From contig CAJJDP010000149.1 of the NCBI GenBank assembly GCA_905182995.1, forward strand, positions 124,001 through 188,000: a stretch of 64,000 bases of DNA. Reading direction: 5' to 3'. Position numbers and translations under genes: made by a program. The DNA comes from Paramecium octaurelia (Eukaryota; Ciliophora; Oligohymenophorea; Peniculida; Parameciidae). The notes under the pieces were generated by a model. The model made no database searches, was not told the DNA's origin, and saw nothing but the letters and a program-made list of their open reading frames with translations. Below, one piece after another: positions 11,159-24,900 of the stretch (the first letter of the stretch is position 1; each line of letters starts with the position of its first letter).

Positions 11159-14100
11159 TCATTTTCTAGTAATCTTTTAAAATGGGTTAATTTTAAGTTT
11201 CTTTTGATCTTTGTTTCCTTTCTACTTTGGTGATCTCTGCGATAATTTGGACATTTCACTGATTGGTGTCATATTCAATTGAGCCATCGACGGCATACCA
11301 GTACTACATTTTGTATTGGTGTTCTCTTTAATATTATATGAAATGTGCAAATTGCCATTTCTTTCCGTTTCCAAATTATCCTCCAAGAATTACGATTTCT
11401 GTATTTGTGCCCCATCAAATTACTGACTGATTTATTGAGATTTCTCAGATGTAAACTAAAAACTCATATTTTCTCTATGTTTTAGATTGCTTCTCCTTGT
11501 ATTGGTTGATCTAAGAGAATATTAATATAAATTCTTTACTTTTGAGTTTCTTAATACTCGAATTCAGTTTAAGTGTTGGATTTAGTTTATGCTACAGCTG
11601 TCGATTTTCTAGGTCTCACACTCTGTCGGCTCAACACACCAAATAGACAAGACTATCTGGAATCAGTGTGACTTTTTTTTTTAATCTGTTCTTTCTCAGT
11701 GGCTTTGATCAGATGCTTTAAGTATTTGGCAGCCACTGACTTCAACTTAGTTGGATTTGACAGATGCTCAATAAGTTTATACCTGGTCTTTTGGAATTTC
11801 TCGATTACTTGACTCATCTCATCTAATTGATATATAATTTGTTTGCCAAGTTTCAATGACAAAACTGTGAACTTATTCGTGGTTGGTTTATATGGGATAT
11901 TACTCCAAGAGAGCATTTCATTAATTGATGAAATTAACTAATCTATGTAATTCAACTGATCTTGGTACTCCTTCTTTTTCTCCAACTGGATCCAACAATG
12001 AAGGATCAGAATTTAACAACGCAATTGCCTTATTTCCCTCTACGGGAATATCAGGAATCTTTCATGGATTTCTATAGCCAATTTCAAATAATTGATGGCT
12101 TAAACATAACTACTATGAGTTGCATTATAGATTCCTAATTTCTATAGAGTATAGCCATAACATTCGTCGACCTTCCTCTTTTTGAGCACATTGTGCAAAC
12201 TATTTAGTTTGTCCTACACCTTATCGTAATCTTGATGACGGAATAATGAATAAACCTTAAGCAAATGGTTAAAAATGACTTAATTCACTGATGTCTACTT
12301 CTCCTCTATTGCTTGTCTCAAAAACTAATTGTTAAAGTAAGGCTTCACAGATTCTGACATATACCCTGTCTGATAATTGAATTGCTTCGTCTGCCCCTTA
12401 TTGATTGAATTTAGTGAGAGTGCCTTATTCTTAATGGCAGATATCAATTTCATTATCTTCATTCTAATGTGAATCTACAAGATGTAAGAATTAGACCTGG
12501 ATTGATTAAAGGTTTTATTGGCCTTCTAAAAATACCTCAACGAACTCAACAACATGCCATTGCATTCGAATATTGCTCCCATGATCAATTGCAAACGAGC
12601 AATGTACCTTGATTTGAAAAATGCATTTCTTCTGTATTGTTCCTTGAATTTCTATTGATACTCATAACAGATTTCAGCTGCTGATCCACTATCGTCTTGT
12701 TCCACCAATATGCGCAATATTTCAATGACTACTTCAATGACTTCATCTGATAAAATATCAAATTTCTTTTGTCTGGCTTGTTTTACCTTCCTTAAACATT
12801 TCAAGGCATTCTCCTTGTCATGAATCGAGAAGTACACTTTTCCCAAATGAAAATCAAGCACATTCATATTCTCACAGGCTTGATTATCATAGTGAATAAC
12901 TTTGGAAGTATATTATTTGGCACTGTCCATCTGTTCCTTGGTCACTTGCCGTTGAGTTTCATCCTCAATGTAAACGATCTTTGAATTAGGAAAGTATTAA
13001 TCGTACAACAATTTTGAGATTTCCAAATTGAGCATTGCTGACACTGACTATAGAGTCTTTTCACACAATAATCCATTCAAAAAGAGCGACTGAGTATAGA
13101 GCATATAGTTTTTCAGGTTAAACTTCAATTAAGATGACAAGTCATGTTGCATCAAATAGATTGCCTTATGATATTGATGATCACTGACGTAGTGATCAAT
13201 AAAGAACAAATCCAAGAAGATCGCTTTACGCATTTCAATTATCCCATTAAACTTTTGATTACTACTCAGTTTTGGCTTCACTTACCGTTTCCTCTTATAG
13301 TTTTACTCCTACACCAAGGCTTTCAAATGATTTATGATATTGAATGGTTTATCTCTAATCTTTGTGATCAACTCTAACAATAGGTAGTAATGAAACGAAT
13401 CCTACGATAAAGTCAGTTATGTCACATTCTTGGAGATCGAAAGTAATGTTGTCTACTATTCCAAACTGTATCCCTCCTTAACCACTGAACTCAACTTCCT
13501 CCAAATTGAATAATGAAGCTGAGCATAGGCTATCAACACTTAATTCTTAGTCGCCTCCATAAATTGATCACACACCATATTAAAATTTTGACTATAAAAG
13601 AGAGACGAGTAGATCAACTAGTAATACAAATGCTGTTCCTGAGTCAAGTCCTTTTTCTTTTTTCTCTCCATTACGAAATTAAATGACTGCAATTTATGCA
13701 GTTCTTCCTCATCCTCATCGTCCTCTAATTTCACTTCAATCACATGTTGGGATGCCTACTGCTATTATTCCAGTATTTCCTATTCCCTTTGCAATTTATC
13801 CGATTCATTTTTTGCTATTTCTTGCTTTATCAATTTGTCTATAGTCATAATGATTGATTTTATCTCCTCAAGTATTTAATCAAATGAGTTGTTATCAAAG
13901 AATTTTAATCTTACCAAACCCAAGAATAAGGAATCGACATTATCTGGGAAGAGTTCGTCATACATAATGATGTACTTGCCGTAATAAGTTTCTCCTTCAG
14001 GCAAGTTCTTTCTCTTCCTCCTTAGCTTCTTGATTTAGGCTATCTCCTTACTCAAATCCTTAAAGAATGCTATGATGTCTAAGACAGCTCCAAAGTCTCG

Positions 14101-15267
14101 ATCAAAATCTCTATAAAATACATTGATTTTCCCCTCATTAGCCGTTTTAAATTTCTACTAAAAATCCTTACCATCCAAATCCAATAAATTCTAAATCCTC
14201 CCAAAGGTTTACAACTTGAATTTCTTGACCTTGCTCACCCAGAACACTGTATTCAATGTAATGTTCAATCTGTACAGATATGACGTATAGGTGTAATACA
14301 AGATTTACAGTAAATTTAAAGAGAGCTAGAGATGACAAATGTGAGACATTTGCAGCTTCTAAGTATGTAGATATTCACTCAGTTCTAACAGACTGTAATC
14401 GAAATGTTCGTAAAAAATGAGGATTCTATGAACTTCCTGCTTGTCAAGAGAGGGTTTCTCATTAAATATAAAGTAAACGTCATTAATCGTGATTAAGTAT
14501 TTGGTGATCTTATGACTGTATTGTTGAATCATAAGAGCCACCAGCAATTGATTCAAACGAGGAGAGCACTCGAAATCAAATACATGAATCAACTCCATCA
14601 TCTCAGCTGCTTCTCGTTTCTTCCTCCTTTTTGGCTTTTACGGTGTCCCATTCACTATCTAAGTGTTTACTATTTTGCTCTGTCTCTTTGTGAAGAGCTG
14701 AGGACTGTCCTCATCTTTCTTCTCAGCTTATGTATTCCGTTTTACTTCTAGCAATTAATTGAAAGATTATAAGTTCGAGTTTAACTATAAGTCTATATTG
14801 AAATAAGTATCTACGAGGAAGAAGGGTTGAAATTAACTGTTACTTATAGCATCTTCGAATTTAATTGGACTCAAAGTAAAGGGTTATTTGGGTTCGCAAA
14901 GAATTACAGCTTTACAGTTAACACTATACTGATAATCTTAGTATGAAAATGTTATGGACAACTCGTATGATGTTGTTATGTCTTCCTCCTTCGATGAAAG
15001 GATATATGCTTGTATTTTTAGATCTGAGTATTCGATGATTTTCAAATAATTATCATCTCTTCTTTGGGCCGGTTTTTTCTTACCCGTCTTTTTTTTTTAT
15101 TTCTCGCCCTCTTCTTCATCTGATCGACTGGCAGCCTTTTTTGAGCTATTATTCATTAAAGGAAGGTCAGGTTTTTAGTTTTATTCCTGGTTGGAATCTT
15201 CTTGATCTTCGCTGACTGCCTAATTGTATTCAACTTAATTGAGAATCTCATCTTCTTGAACTGCCAT
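11159..15267 (-). CDS. Large TPR-like protein B (1,359 aa), tandem paralogue of A
   Basis: ATG at 15267 (minus), TGA at 11159-11161, with one 29-nt intron (11511-11539) near the 3' end; coding length 4,080 nt. The acidic/Lys-rich N-terminus contains a KKKTGKKKPAQRR-like basic patch (~residue 75). A beta-rich region, a Leu-rich block and TPR-like repeats follow; 'FHLGKVYFSIHDKENALKCL' near residue 800 aligns with the TPR of gene A. The same order of blocks in A and B indicates an old tandem duplication. A Gln/acidic patch lies mid-protein. Without the 3' intron the frame ends in a TGA and leaves a plausible downstream exon unread. Function unknown; a cytoskeletal or ciliary scaffold is my guess. 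Confidence 0.8.
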
Positions 15268-15478
15268 TATAATTTAATTTTAGATTAAGGCTTCTTGTCC
15301 CTTTTTTGCTTTGCTGCAGGTTATTCCCATCAAACAAAATTTATAAGTGGTCTAAAACTTTAATTTTAATATATCATTTTTATAGTACAATCATTTTTAA
15401 AACAATGTTGTTAACTTGTATGGCTAGAGAATATCGGAGACTCACAACAAGCAATTAATAAATATAATATACAAACAA

Positions 15479-16774
15479 TCACGCCTTCCTCAATATCTTT
15501 CTAATTTTAGTTTTCATTTTATTTTAATCATAACAATACTTGTAATTTTGTTTAAACTACAATTTGTATTCAAATTCCATAAACGAAGAAACAAAATATC
15601 CGCAAGAATAACTATCCCTCTATTTGGCGTGGTTCACGATTTTGCACTCCCCAACATTCAAATCCAGAAATCTCCCAATAGCCTTGATCAACACTCCTGG
15701 CTTGCACTTCTTAATTGAGGTAGATGGCAGAGAATCATACAACAGTATCTATTCTTTTCTTAAATCAAATAATAAGAACACCCAATGGGCATTATTGACA
15801 TTGATTGGAAAGCCTATCTTGGCATAAACCTGCTTCATCTCATAATTGAGTTCCTTGTAGAATAGCAACTATTGTTATAGCAATCCCTTGGCTTTTTTCC
15901 TGTAAGTGGCTTCGTCCTCATACTCTCCGAATGAAGTCGTCACATTACTCGGTATGAACAACACCCTCGGGATTTTCAGTCTCTCCTTCAAAGGCAACTC
16001 ATTTACTTTTATTTCACTCTTCCAATTAAAATACTCAACCACCGAATCCAGCAAACTAGAAGTCACCCATTTCTTTGAATTAATGCTCAATATTTTGAAA
16101 TCCTGCTCACTTAATTATTAGTTGTATTGAATTTGAATTCGATCGACCTTAAGCTTTTCGTTATCATACCCAAATGATTTACTTATTATTATCTCATTAC
16201 TTTCATCCCTTATAATGATAGCTCTCTATTTTGGTACACTAATTTCTTCTAAGGTTTGGGATGCTGTCTTCCTCTCCCCTCTTGGCTCCTAGAATACACC
16301 CTAAATAAACACTCCTTCATTCTCGATAAATTCCGACTTACCACAATACTTGATCCCTTCTCCATCCAAAATGTACTCCTGCTTCTTAAGATTTATTGTG
16401 AATAACCCTTCAGAAATTAAAAATTTAGGATTTTTATCAGAATCAAACAAAGTTTTATAACATTTACCTTAAATTTTCTCCACCAATCCAAGTTACAAAT
16501 ATGAATCGCTCTTACAATAAAACCTTATATGAGTCTATAAAATCAATCTATCAAATTAACAATCAATAGCATTTATTTCAATAAATTAAATTTTGTGTTG
16601 ATTCAGGACGTTATCAAATTAATTACCAATTTTCGTAGTATTTTTGGTTTCTTTCAGAAGGTGTCTTTTGCAATTGTGCGTTAGATTAAGATTTTATTTG
16701 TTTTCTCCTTAATTTTAATCAATTTTTGAAAAATAGCCAGGTGGTAATTGAAGAAATTGACAACCTCTGTACAT
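15479..16774 (-). CDS. Ulp1/SENP-type cysteine protease (431 aa)
   Basis: ATG at 16774 (minus), TGA at 15479-15481; 1,296 nt with no intron. The C-terminal ~200 residues carry the C48 (Ulp1) signature in order: 'WVTSSLLDSVVEYF' (conserved W..D), 'NAHWVFLLFDLRKEQ' (catalytic His), 'LLYDSLPS' (catalytic Asp), and 'KQRDSYSCGYF' (oxyanion Gln and catalytic Cys). All four key residues are present, so it should be active in removing SUMO or a related modifier. The N-terminal ~200 residues have no domain I recognise. It is transcribed divergently from the cathepsin B gene, with a 328-bp spacer. Confidence 0.9.
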
Positions 16775-17102
16775 TTTACAGTGCTCAAATATAATATAAT
16801 TATTTAATAAGGAAATTAAATAAATGATCTCCAGCTAATTACTTACATTTCATGTTGACAAGACATTTACCTTAATTCTCCATATCCTAATTATTACTTA
16901 AATTGAACCAATAATTTGAGACTAATTAGTTGAATTAATGATTTTAAGCAAATCATTTATAATTAATTCATAAAATAATTCAGAAATTTATCTTACCTAC
17001 AAATCGTTGGAGTGCTCCTGTAGAATTATTGTTAGTGATGAAATGAAGTGCCTTTTTAATGCGGCTCCAATTTATTCTACAAAATAATATTAATAATAGC
17101 GA
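16775..17102. promoter_or_regulatory. Divergent intergenic region between Ulp1-like and cathepsin B genes
   Basis: A 328-bp AT-rich spacer between two divergent ATGs that presumably carries both promoters. I see no distinctive motif. Confidence 0.4.
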
Positions 17103-18105
17103 ATGTTTATCATTACATTAATTACGTCAGCGTTGGGTTTGAGATTCCAATCTTAAACTTTTTATGATTTCGTCAACTCACAACAGTCAACTTGGGTTTC
17201 AGGACACAATTAGAGATGGGAATAATTCAATGAAGCCACATTGAAAACTCAAATGGGAACATTCTTGGATGAACCAGAATTCATGAAATTACCAGAGTCA
17301 ACAGTGCAATTTGAGAATTTAGAAATCCCAGAGAGTTTCGATGCCAGAGTACAATGGCCTAATTGTGATTCCATCAAGGAGGTCAGAGATTAATCTACAT
17401 GTGGTTCATGTTGGGCCTTTGGAGCTGCTGAAGCCATGAGTGACAGATTGTGCATCGCCACTGGAAAGCAAACCAGGATCTCAACAGAAGACTTGTTGAC
17501 TTGCTGTGGAATCACTTGCGGAATGGGATGTAATGGTGGATTCCCAAGTGGTGCTTGGAACTACTTCAAAAACAAGGGACTCGTCACAGGTGATCTTTAC
17601 GGTGACAATTCCTGGTGCAGACCATATACCTTCCCTCCATGTGATCACCATGTTGATGATGGCAAGTATGGACCATGCGGAGATTCATAACCAACCCCTG
17701 CCTGTGTTAAGTCATGCACTGCTCAATCCGGAAGAAACTATGACTCAGACAAGATCAGATCCGTTGATTCTTATTCAGTCTCATCAAAGGTGGAGCAAAT
17801 CTAAAATGAAATTATGACATTCGGCCCAGTCGAAGTATTAACCCTCTTTCTTATTGTAGGCATCATTCACCGTCTATGAGGACTTCTTGACTTACAAATC
17901 CGGAGTCTATCAAAATGTTGCTGGAGCCAGTTTGGGAGGACATGCTGTCAAAATAATTGGTTGGGGTGTTGAGAAAAACGTTCCATATTGGTTAGTAGTC
18001 AACTCTTGGAATGAAGGATGGGGAGAAAATGGATTATTCAAAATCTTAAGAGGATCCAATCACGTTGGAATTGAAGGTGGAATCTATGCAGGCAGATTAG
18101 TTTGA
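17103..18105 (+). CDS. Cathepsin B-like cysteine protease (325 aa)
   Basis: ATG at 17103; a single 25-nt intron (17835-17859, GTATTA...GTAG); TGA at 18103-18105; 325 residues, close to the usual cathepsin B length. It starts with a short hydrophobic signal peptide ([12 protein letters not shown]). A propeptide follows, then the C1A motifs: '[10 protein letters not shown]' (catalytic Cys), '[14 protein letters not shown]', the occluding-loop signature '[10 protein letters not shown]' that marks cathepsin B rather than L, '[11 protein letters not shown]' (catalytic His) and '[12 protein letters not shown]' (catalytic Asn). Only splicing restores '[14 protein letters not shown]'. Probably a digestive-vacuole or lysosomal protease. 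Confidence 0.95.
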
Positions 18106-19015
18106 CATTATTTTTCACAAATAATTTAAATAAAACATAAAGGATTTCATTTTAAATATCTACAATATATTTAGAAGTGCTTGTAATCTTCCAATTTTTA
18201 AATTAGTTAAACAAATTTTATTATGAACTAAATTTAATTAAAAAGTATGATGAAGTATTTAAATTTAGAAATATACTAAATTACTATGAATGTCATCTTA
18301 TAGAATTCTAAATTGCATCTATTCTCAAACACTATAATTATCAATAGGATTATTATTAAATTTTAGTAAAATTTCTAAATACTATAATTACAACCAGTTT
18401 TAATAAATCAAATCTATATTTAGTTCTGATGTTGGATCAAGGTAAAAAGGATGAGTTTTTAAAGCAATAAAGAAATTTACTTAGAGATGAATTAATTATC
18501 GATAATTCTTTATACTTTTAATTTTTTTATACTAAAGATATTTTATGTGTATATATTTTATAAATATGTATTTGAATGTGATAACACAAAATTCATCATA
18601 AGAATTATAAAATTTTCATAGTCATATATAAAGAGTTAATATTCTAATCAAATAGATTTTCAATATATGAAGGAAAGAGTGTTAATTAAGTAATTTAATG
18701 TGAATTCTTAGACTTAAAATTAGGAAAAATCTTGATATTAGATATATCTTAATATCAAATGATGCTAACTTAATATAAGTTTAAATTATTATATAATAAA
18801 TAACCTATCGATAATTATGAGCATAATAATATAATGATATAAATGCAATTCGAATAGTATAGTTGGATTATAATGCAAAATGAGAGAGTAATAAAATAAA
18901 TAAAATTAATATTTATAACTATGTCACGTTCAAATATTCCTCGATAATTGCCACGTAGATTTTGACAATTATTATTTCAGCCTTATAGCAAAAGAGAGTA
19001 GGAGAAGGTGGGGAA
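18106..19015. other. AT-rich spacer with a small inverted repeat
   Basis: About 0.9 kb without coding potential. At 18732-18758 there is a perfect 9-bp inverted repeat (TTGATATTA ... TAATATCAA) around a 9-nt loop; at this AT content it may be chance. Confidence 0.5.
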
Positions 19016-21888
19016 ATGCCTTTTGGAGGATATTAGCAACTGTCATAGCCAGCAGAGAAGAAGGTTGACTTTGCAAATTCAAATTTCGATCAGCAAGAAG
19101 CACAGGAGGCTGATGAAGAAGAGGTAATTGTTTGAGTATTTACGATCAAAGAAATTATAACCTGCACCCAATCATGACAGTGGAATGACATACAACAACT
19201 TTATGAATGATGATCTGATTTATAATTGTTTCTCTTTTGGGGACCGAATCGGAGCGAGAATCAATAGACTGCTACATTGCGATCCGCCTAGACGCACTTT
19301 CGTGGATCTATTGAATAAGTTAGAATATGAATAAATCATCAACCCATTTTCATTGAGTGAGAAAGATAAAGCCCAGATTACACCTGACAGAGTATTGTAT
19401 TTCAATGATAGTGTAGACAGTGGTAGTGAAGATAATCGGGACATCCTAATTGCAGATGGATACGAACATTCAGCACCCATTTATAAGGATGCATGTGATC
19501 AATATAAAAAATGGATGCTATTTGTATAAGCCAAAAAATGAGGACAATTAACCAAGAGAGTTCACGAATGCTGTGTACAACTATGAGAGTAACTGCATTA
19601 CTAACATTGTGGATGGAGAGAGGGAGAGAGTTACATGTGAGTTAGAGTTGCTAACTGCTTTTTCTACTAATTTTTGTGATATGCGTATGGCAACGAATAG
19701 TAGAGCATAGTGGAACGAGGAAATATTGATTAATATTCCAGCCGATGAATTCTATAAATCAGATACGATAATTTTGTTTGAACTTCTAGACTTTCACCCT
19801 ATTTATCTATAATAGCACAATAGTGAATTCTTGGATTCAGACAACTTCTACAGAATTGCATGGGGATACGCAAGACCAAATGGGTTATGCAGATTGCATT
19901 TGGGCATAAGTAAAATCCAGTTGTACAAGTATTTGTTTGATACGAGTAAATTGAAATCAGTCAGTAGAAGAGAATCAATTCCGTTGGTGTATTTCGATTT
20001 TCTTTGGCTTGATAAGGTTGAATATGATGCAGTTTTGAATGTGTATTTGGGTACTGAAGCCAAGCCATAATTCATTGAGATATACGGGAAGAGTCAAAGC
20101 ACCAGTGTATTTGAGATAGAGAGAGGAGATGAAGAGGCAAAAGAGAAAGTGAAACACTCTGTGGTGATGGAGAAGGTGATTGAGTAGAGAGTGGAAGAGA
20201 TCACTGATTAAGAGAAAATCAATCTAAGAAGACGTCGTTACCTTGGAGATAAGGAGGATCACATTCCAGATAAAATAGCTTATAAGTTTGCCAGTGCTCC
20301 TTTGGGATGCTATAGATTAGCGTTTAATAAATTTGGAAATTACTTGGCTTGTGCGTGTACTTACAGGAATTCAAAAACTATAATAAAATTATTTGATGTA
20401 GAGACTGGCTAACATTTTGCCACATATAAAGGACATAGGAACATCATTCATGAGTTGCAATTCTCACAGAATTCATAATATTTAATTACAGTGTCAAGTG
20501 ATTACACGGCCAAAGTCTGGAGTGTACCTCAACATTCAGGAGATATAGTGAATGAAGAAGATTCGGATTTGCTATAAATCTGTTAACTCCAACATCCCTC
20601 TTTTGTTTATGCTGGCTTGTTTTTGATGGATAACAAGATGCCAGTGGTGGCCACATGTTGTTTTGATAGCAGAATGCGTATATGGCAATTTGAGTCTAAT
20701 CAATCATTGCAGATTATTGATGAACCCATTCAATAGGAGATTATTTCATATGATGGCATCTCCTTTGATCAATTTGATAATCTGGGCAATCACAGACATC
20801 CCAATTGCATAGTGTATGATGGTGTCAAATGTTTGTATGTTGGAGATTCCTTGGGAAATATTCACTTTTTTGACATCAATCTCTCTGGAGGTAGTTATAT
20901 AGCCAGGAGATTAAGTTTGATAGTCATTCAAGAGATTAGTGGAAACGCAATCAATTCAATACAATTGATGCCTCCAGAATGCCAAGATCTTTTAATTCAC
21001 ACTCGAGATAACTGCCTTAGAATTGTTGATTTTAAGTCTGGAGATGGCAAGTTTCATGATCATGAAGTCATCTACGGCACAGTCAACAATCGTTTCTTTG
21101 GGTCTCAATCTGTCAAGATAGCCTGTCGAAGTGTCTCAAGTCCTAAGGGAGATTACGTGTTATCAGGCAGTGAAGATGGCAAACCTCATCTCTGGAGCAA
21201 TCTAACACAAACACTACCCACAGATTTATTTTAATTTAATGTGATTGGTCCAGTGGCTGACGTCGCTTGGAACTAAGGATATCACATGATTGCTGTTGCT
21301 GGTTTTGGAGATGAGCATCCCATACTTGTCTATGTATGGGAAAGAGAAGGAGATCTTAATTTTATTGAAGCCAAAAAACTACAAGATGAAATCAAAATTA
21401 AAAATAGAGAACAAGAAGACATTATATTTAATATCCAAGCAAAACAAACACTCAATCGCTTCTAATAGTCGATCCAAGCCCAAGGACTCTTTTAGCCACA
21501 ACTTGCTTAATCCTCTTAGATCCCATTTTAACCCCAATCCAATTACTATTAATAACAACCTGGCAATTAATCTAAGACTGGCACCTAAGCTGGGCCCTTT
21601 GGATCTTCAGGACCGTTTGGTTAGCCACAATAATCGCAAGTTCCATTCGGCCAACCGCAATAATCATAGGTTCCATTTGGTTAACCATAGCAATCGTAGA
21701 CTCCATTCGGTCAACCTTAGTAATAGGTTCCATTTGGCTAGCCATAGGCAGAGCCTTAATCTGGTCCCTTTGGATAGCCCCAATAGTAGGGTCCTTTTGG
21801 TTAGATGCCTTTCTAGTAGCAATAGCAAGTACCTCCTAATTATCCAAACACACCTTATAATGCAAATTATCAAATGCCATTTTCATGA
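19016..21888 (+). CDS. AHI1: Jouberin (AHI1) homologue, WD40 protein (939 aa)
   Basis: ATG at 19016; two introns (19124-19151, 28 nt; 19392-19416, 25 nt); TGA at 21886-21888. Residues ~115-300 form a C2-like beta region ('HPFIRMHVINIKNG'). Residues ~400-770 form a WD40 propeller opening with 'ASAPLGCYRLAFNKFGNYLA' and 'GHRNIIHELQFSQNSQYLI', which closely match AHI1/Jouberin, a ciliary transition-zone protein linked to the MKS/Joubert module in animals. The last ~125 residues are a Gln/Pro repeat built on PFGQPQQ, with Gln encoded by a mix of CAA, TAA and TAG. An SH3 domain, present in vertebrate AHI1, is not seen. The next gene starts only 27 bp downstream on the same strand. Confidence 0.88.
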
Positions 21889-21915
21889 TTACATTTATAA
21901 ATATTTATATAAAAC

Positions 21916-24900
21916 ATGAGTAGATTATTGAGAGTTCAAAGTGCCACTACTCTAAAAAAGTCTGATCAAGTCAATCAGAGACTGTATGAGGAAGCTGATC
22001 GACTGTTATCTAGTCTTTAAGTGATTCCAGCTTTGTAGAAGTTCAAAGAATGTTTAATCATTTGATTTTCATTATTTAGATTTCGAACGTATGAAGGTCT
22101 AACACGGTTATGATAGTCCTCTTTTTGATTTTAAGGGTATTATGGACAGGATTTGCAATTTCGCCTTGAGATTACAGGAAAGCACTGGGAAATCCGAACT
22201 TCCGATATTGATTCTCTAATGGGCAGAGGACATTACAAGACACACTTTACTCATGTATACAAAAACTTTAACAGTAGCAAGGATGTGTAACGCTACTAAG
22301 TGATGGCATATAAGAAGGCTGGATAGGAGACGATGCAAGTTACAGAAAAAACACCTAGGAAAATAGTGCTCGCATCACCAAAACCATTAACATTTGTAAA
22401 AAGTGAACCCAAATTGAAAACGTTCTATTTCAGAGGGAACCCTCAAAAGTAGTCCATAAAATAATTGAGCGATGCGTTGGATGAATAGAAATTATAATAA
22501 TAACTGATATCACCGCAGTAACCGCAGCCCAACAAGAAAACCTTCGTGATCAAGAAAAACAAAGTCAATGAACCCAAGGAGGAAAAGGAAGAGAAATCTG
22601 TGGTCGAAGAAAAGACTGACCAAAAGAACGAAAAGTTCGATTGGAGCAGTTCCGAAGAGGAAAACCACGACCAGTAGATCGCATAGACCAATCAAATTTC
22701 AGTGATTGAAGAGAAAAAATCAAAGGAACTCAGGATCAAATTTCTGATGAACGAATTGCAATTGAAATTTGAAGCAAGAGTTTTTGAAATCAAAAAAACA
22801 AAGGATTAGATTGTGTATCCAATTCAAGCCATAGTGAAATTACAAAATCATTGGAGAAGGAAGGCAGCTCAAAAGAAATTGGAAATTTTGAAGAGGGAGG
22901 AAAAGAGAAGGAAACTTTAGGAGAGATTGGAGGAACTCATAAGGAAGATTTAGAAATGGTTTAGAAGTTTGAGAATTCAGAGGAAATTCAGAGAGATAGC
23001 GTATCAATTGTTGGACATAAAAAGAAGAACGATTTTTCCTAAGAAATAATTTTTGAGTGCAATTCTCATACAAAGACACATTAGAAAATGTATTGCTATC
23101 AAAAGGTTTGTAAATCAATCATAAAAGTCAGAGAATCTAATCAGAAAGAGATTAATTACGTTTCATATTAAGTAGGTTTCTGATAAAATTCAAAATAAAT
23201 TGTTTTTGTTCCAATTGACCTGGAATGAGTAGAAGTTTTAGTTTAAATTGTAGGCTTATGCCAAGAAAAAGTGTGACAGGGCATTGTTAAAACCCTTCAT
23301 AATTGAGATCAATGAGAAGGACTTCTTCTACATGTTTGCTCGAATAGTTGAGTTTTAGGATGCATTGTAGGCTGAAATAGAGCCAAATCAAGGTCATCTT
23401 TAAGTGATTCAATATTGTTGCAAGACCAGTCAATCCTTTATTTCGATCGTAGAGCACTCTTATAACTTGAAATTGGACAGAATTCACATTGTGAAATACT
23501 TGGCAAAGATACAGTTTGAGGATTTAGTGTATATGGATGAGTAAAATAATTTGCAGGTTGCAGGATTCACGGATTTCGCTTATAGTGACATGTACCAAGT
23601 AATCTAGGAGTAATAGAAATAAAAATTGGAGGTGATGCACAAAATTGGGAACCATTTGGAATTGATTACATTCTTATAAAGTTAATTTAAAGCAAGAAAT
23701 GCAATAAACACGATGAGATTCAAAGTGAACAGGAAGAGACACATCAAAGGGTAATTCGGACTGAGTTTCAAGTCAGGGTACTGTCAGGTCTTCATTAATG
23801 ATAAGGACGAGATATTTGGCAAGGTGATCTATGATCGTAAATGGCTAATAACGAATAAATTCAAAATCAGTCAATTGATTACGAAATAATTGGGATTCCC
23901 ATGCAGGGAGAATTTCTTTGACATTTACTAAATTCAGGGGAACACCTTAACCTACACAGAAGAGGGATAGTATTGGATTCAGAAGGAGATGGAGGCAACG
24001 TAGAAGAAGAAGCAATTTTCCTTCTCCTAAATCGAGAGTTGTGTGAGAGTGATTCAAAAGTCCATCAGACAGCACTTATGTTAAAAGGAATACATGATCA
24101 AGAAGAATACGAGGTAGTTCTAATTTTACAAGAATGAAGTCAAATGCACCAGTCTAGTAAAGAAGGTGGTTGTGTCTGGGGAGTCTCCTGCCAGAGCATT
24201 CTTTATGAATTTCTCATTGATAGTAGATTAGGTCACAAATGAATAATCGATAAGTATAGATGTTAGGTCTTTGGAACATAAGTTTCCTTCTGATTACATC
24301 CATCCCTACAAATAGCCATTGTATAGTGAGATGTCGGTTGGTGAATTGACAATGATTGGGTAGAGAATGATGACAATCGGTAAAGTGCTGTAGATTAAGG
24401 GTTCCTTAAGGTTTGATGTGAGAAATCTGATGGAAGTGCAGGGGATGTTACTTAATGAATAAGATTATGATCAATCTAAGACTTCAGAGAAGAAGGATGA
24501 CACCTTGTAGGCTAGAAGACTGTGGAATTCGCATATGAGGAAAGCTTGGATTCAAGACTCGAATGTTGAGACTGATATCAATATTTTGGAGAAGGTCAAG
24601 CCGAAGTAGATGAAAAGTAAGAAGAGAAGCAACCAGTATTTGGCCACTCTTTTTATAAGAAGCAATTATTCAAGTTGGAGACGTGGTTACTACAATGGTT
24701 TGATGGATTAAACTGATGTGAAATGTTATGATTAGGAGTCAATTTCTAATTATGTCCGTGAGTACTAGTACATCAGCGATTATGGATACGGAGGATTGGA
24801 AGAGGGACAATACAATTTGGATTTCTTGCAATTGAGAAAGGATGAATATGATCAAAGGGAATAGAGGAAGGCAGAGGAGGAATAAGAGAGGAAATTGAAG

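Noticed and set aside
17506-17817. Second forward ORF overlapping cathepsin B
   Set aside because: Out-of-frame shadow; the cathepsin frame holds all catalytic motifs.
21290-21919. Standard-code forward ORF of 209 codons with Asn/His/Arg-rich repeats, and its reverse counterpart at 21664-21873
   Set aside because: Both are shadows of the PFGQPQQ repeat tail of the AHI1 gene read in other frames; the Gln-coded frame is continuous with the WD40 domain.
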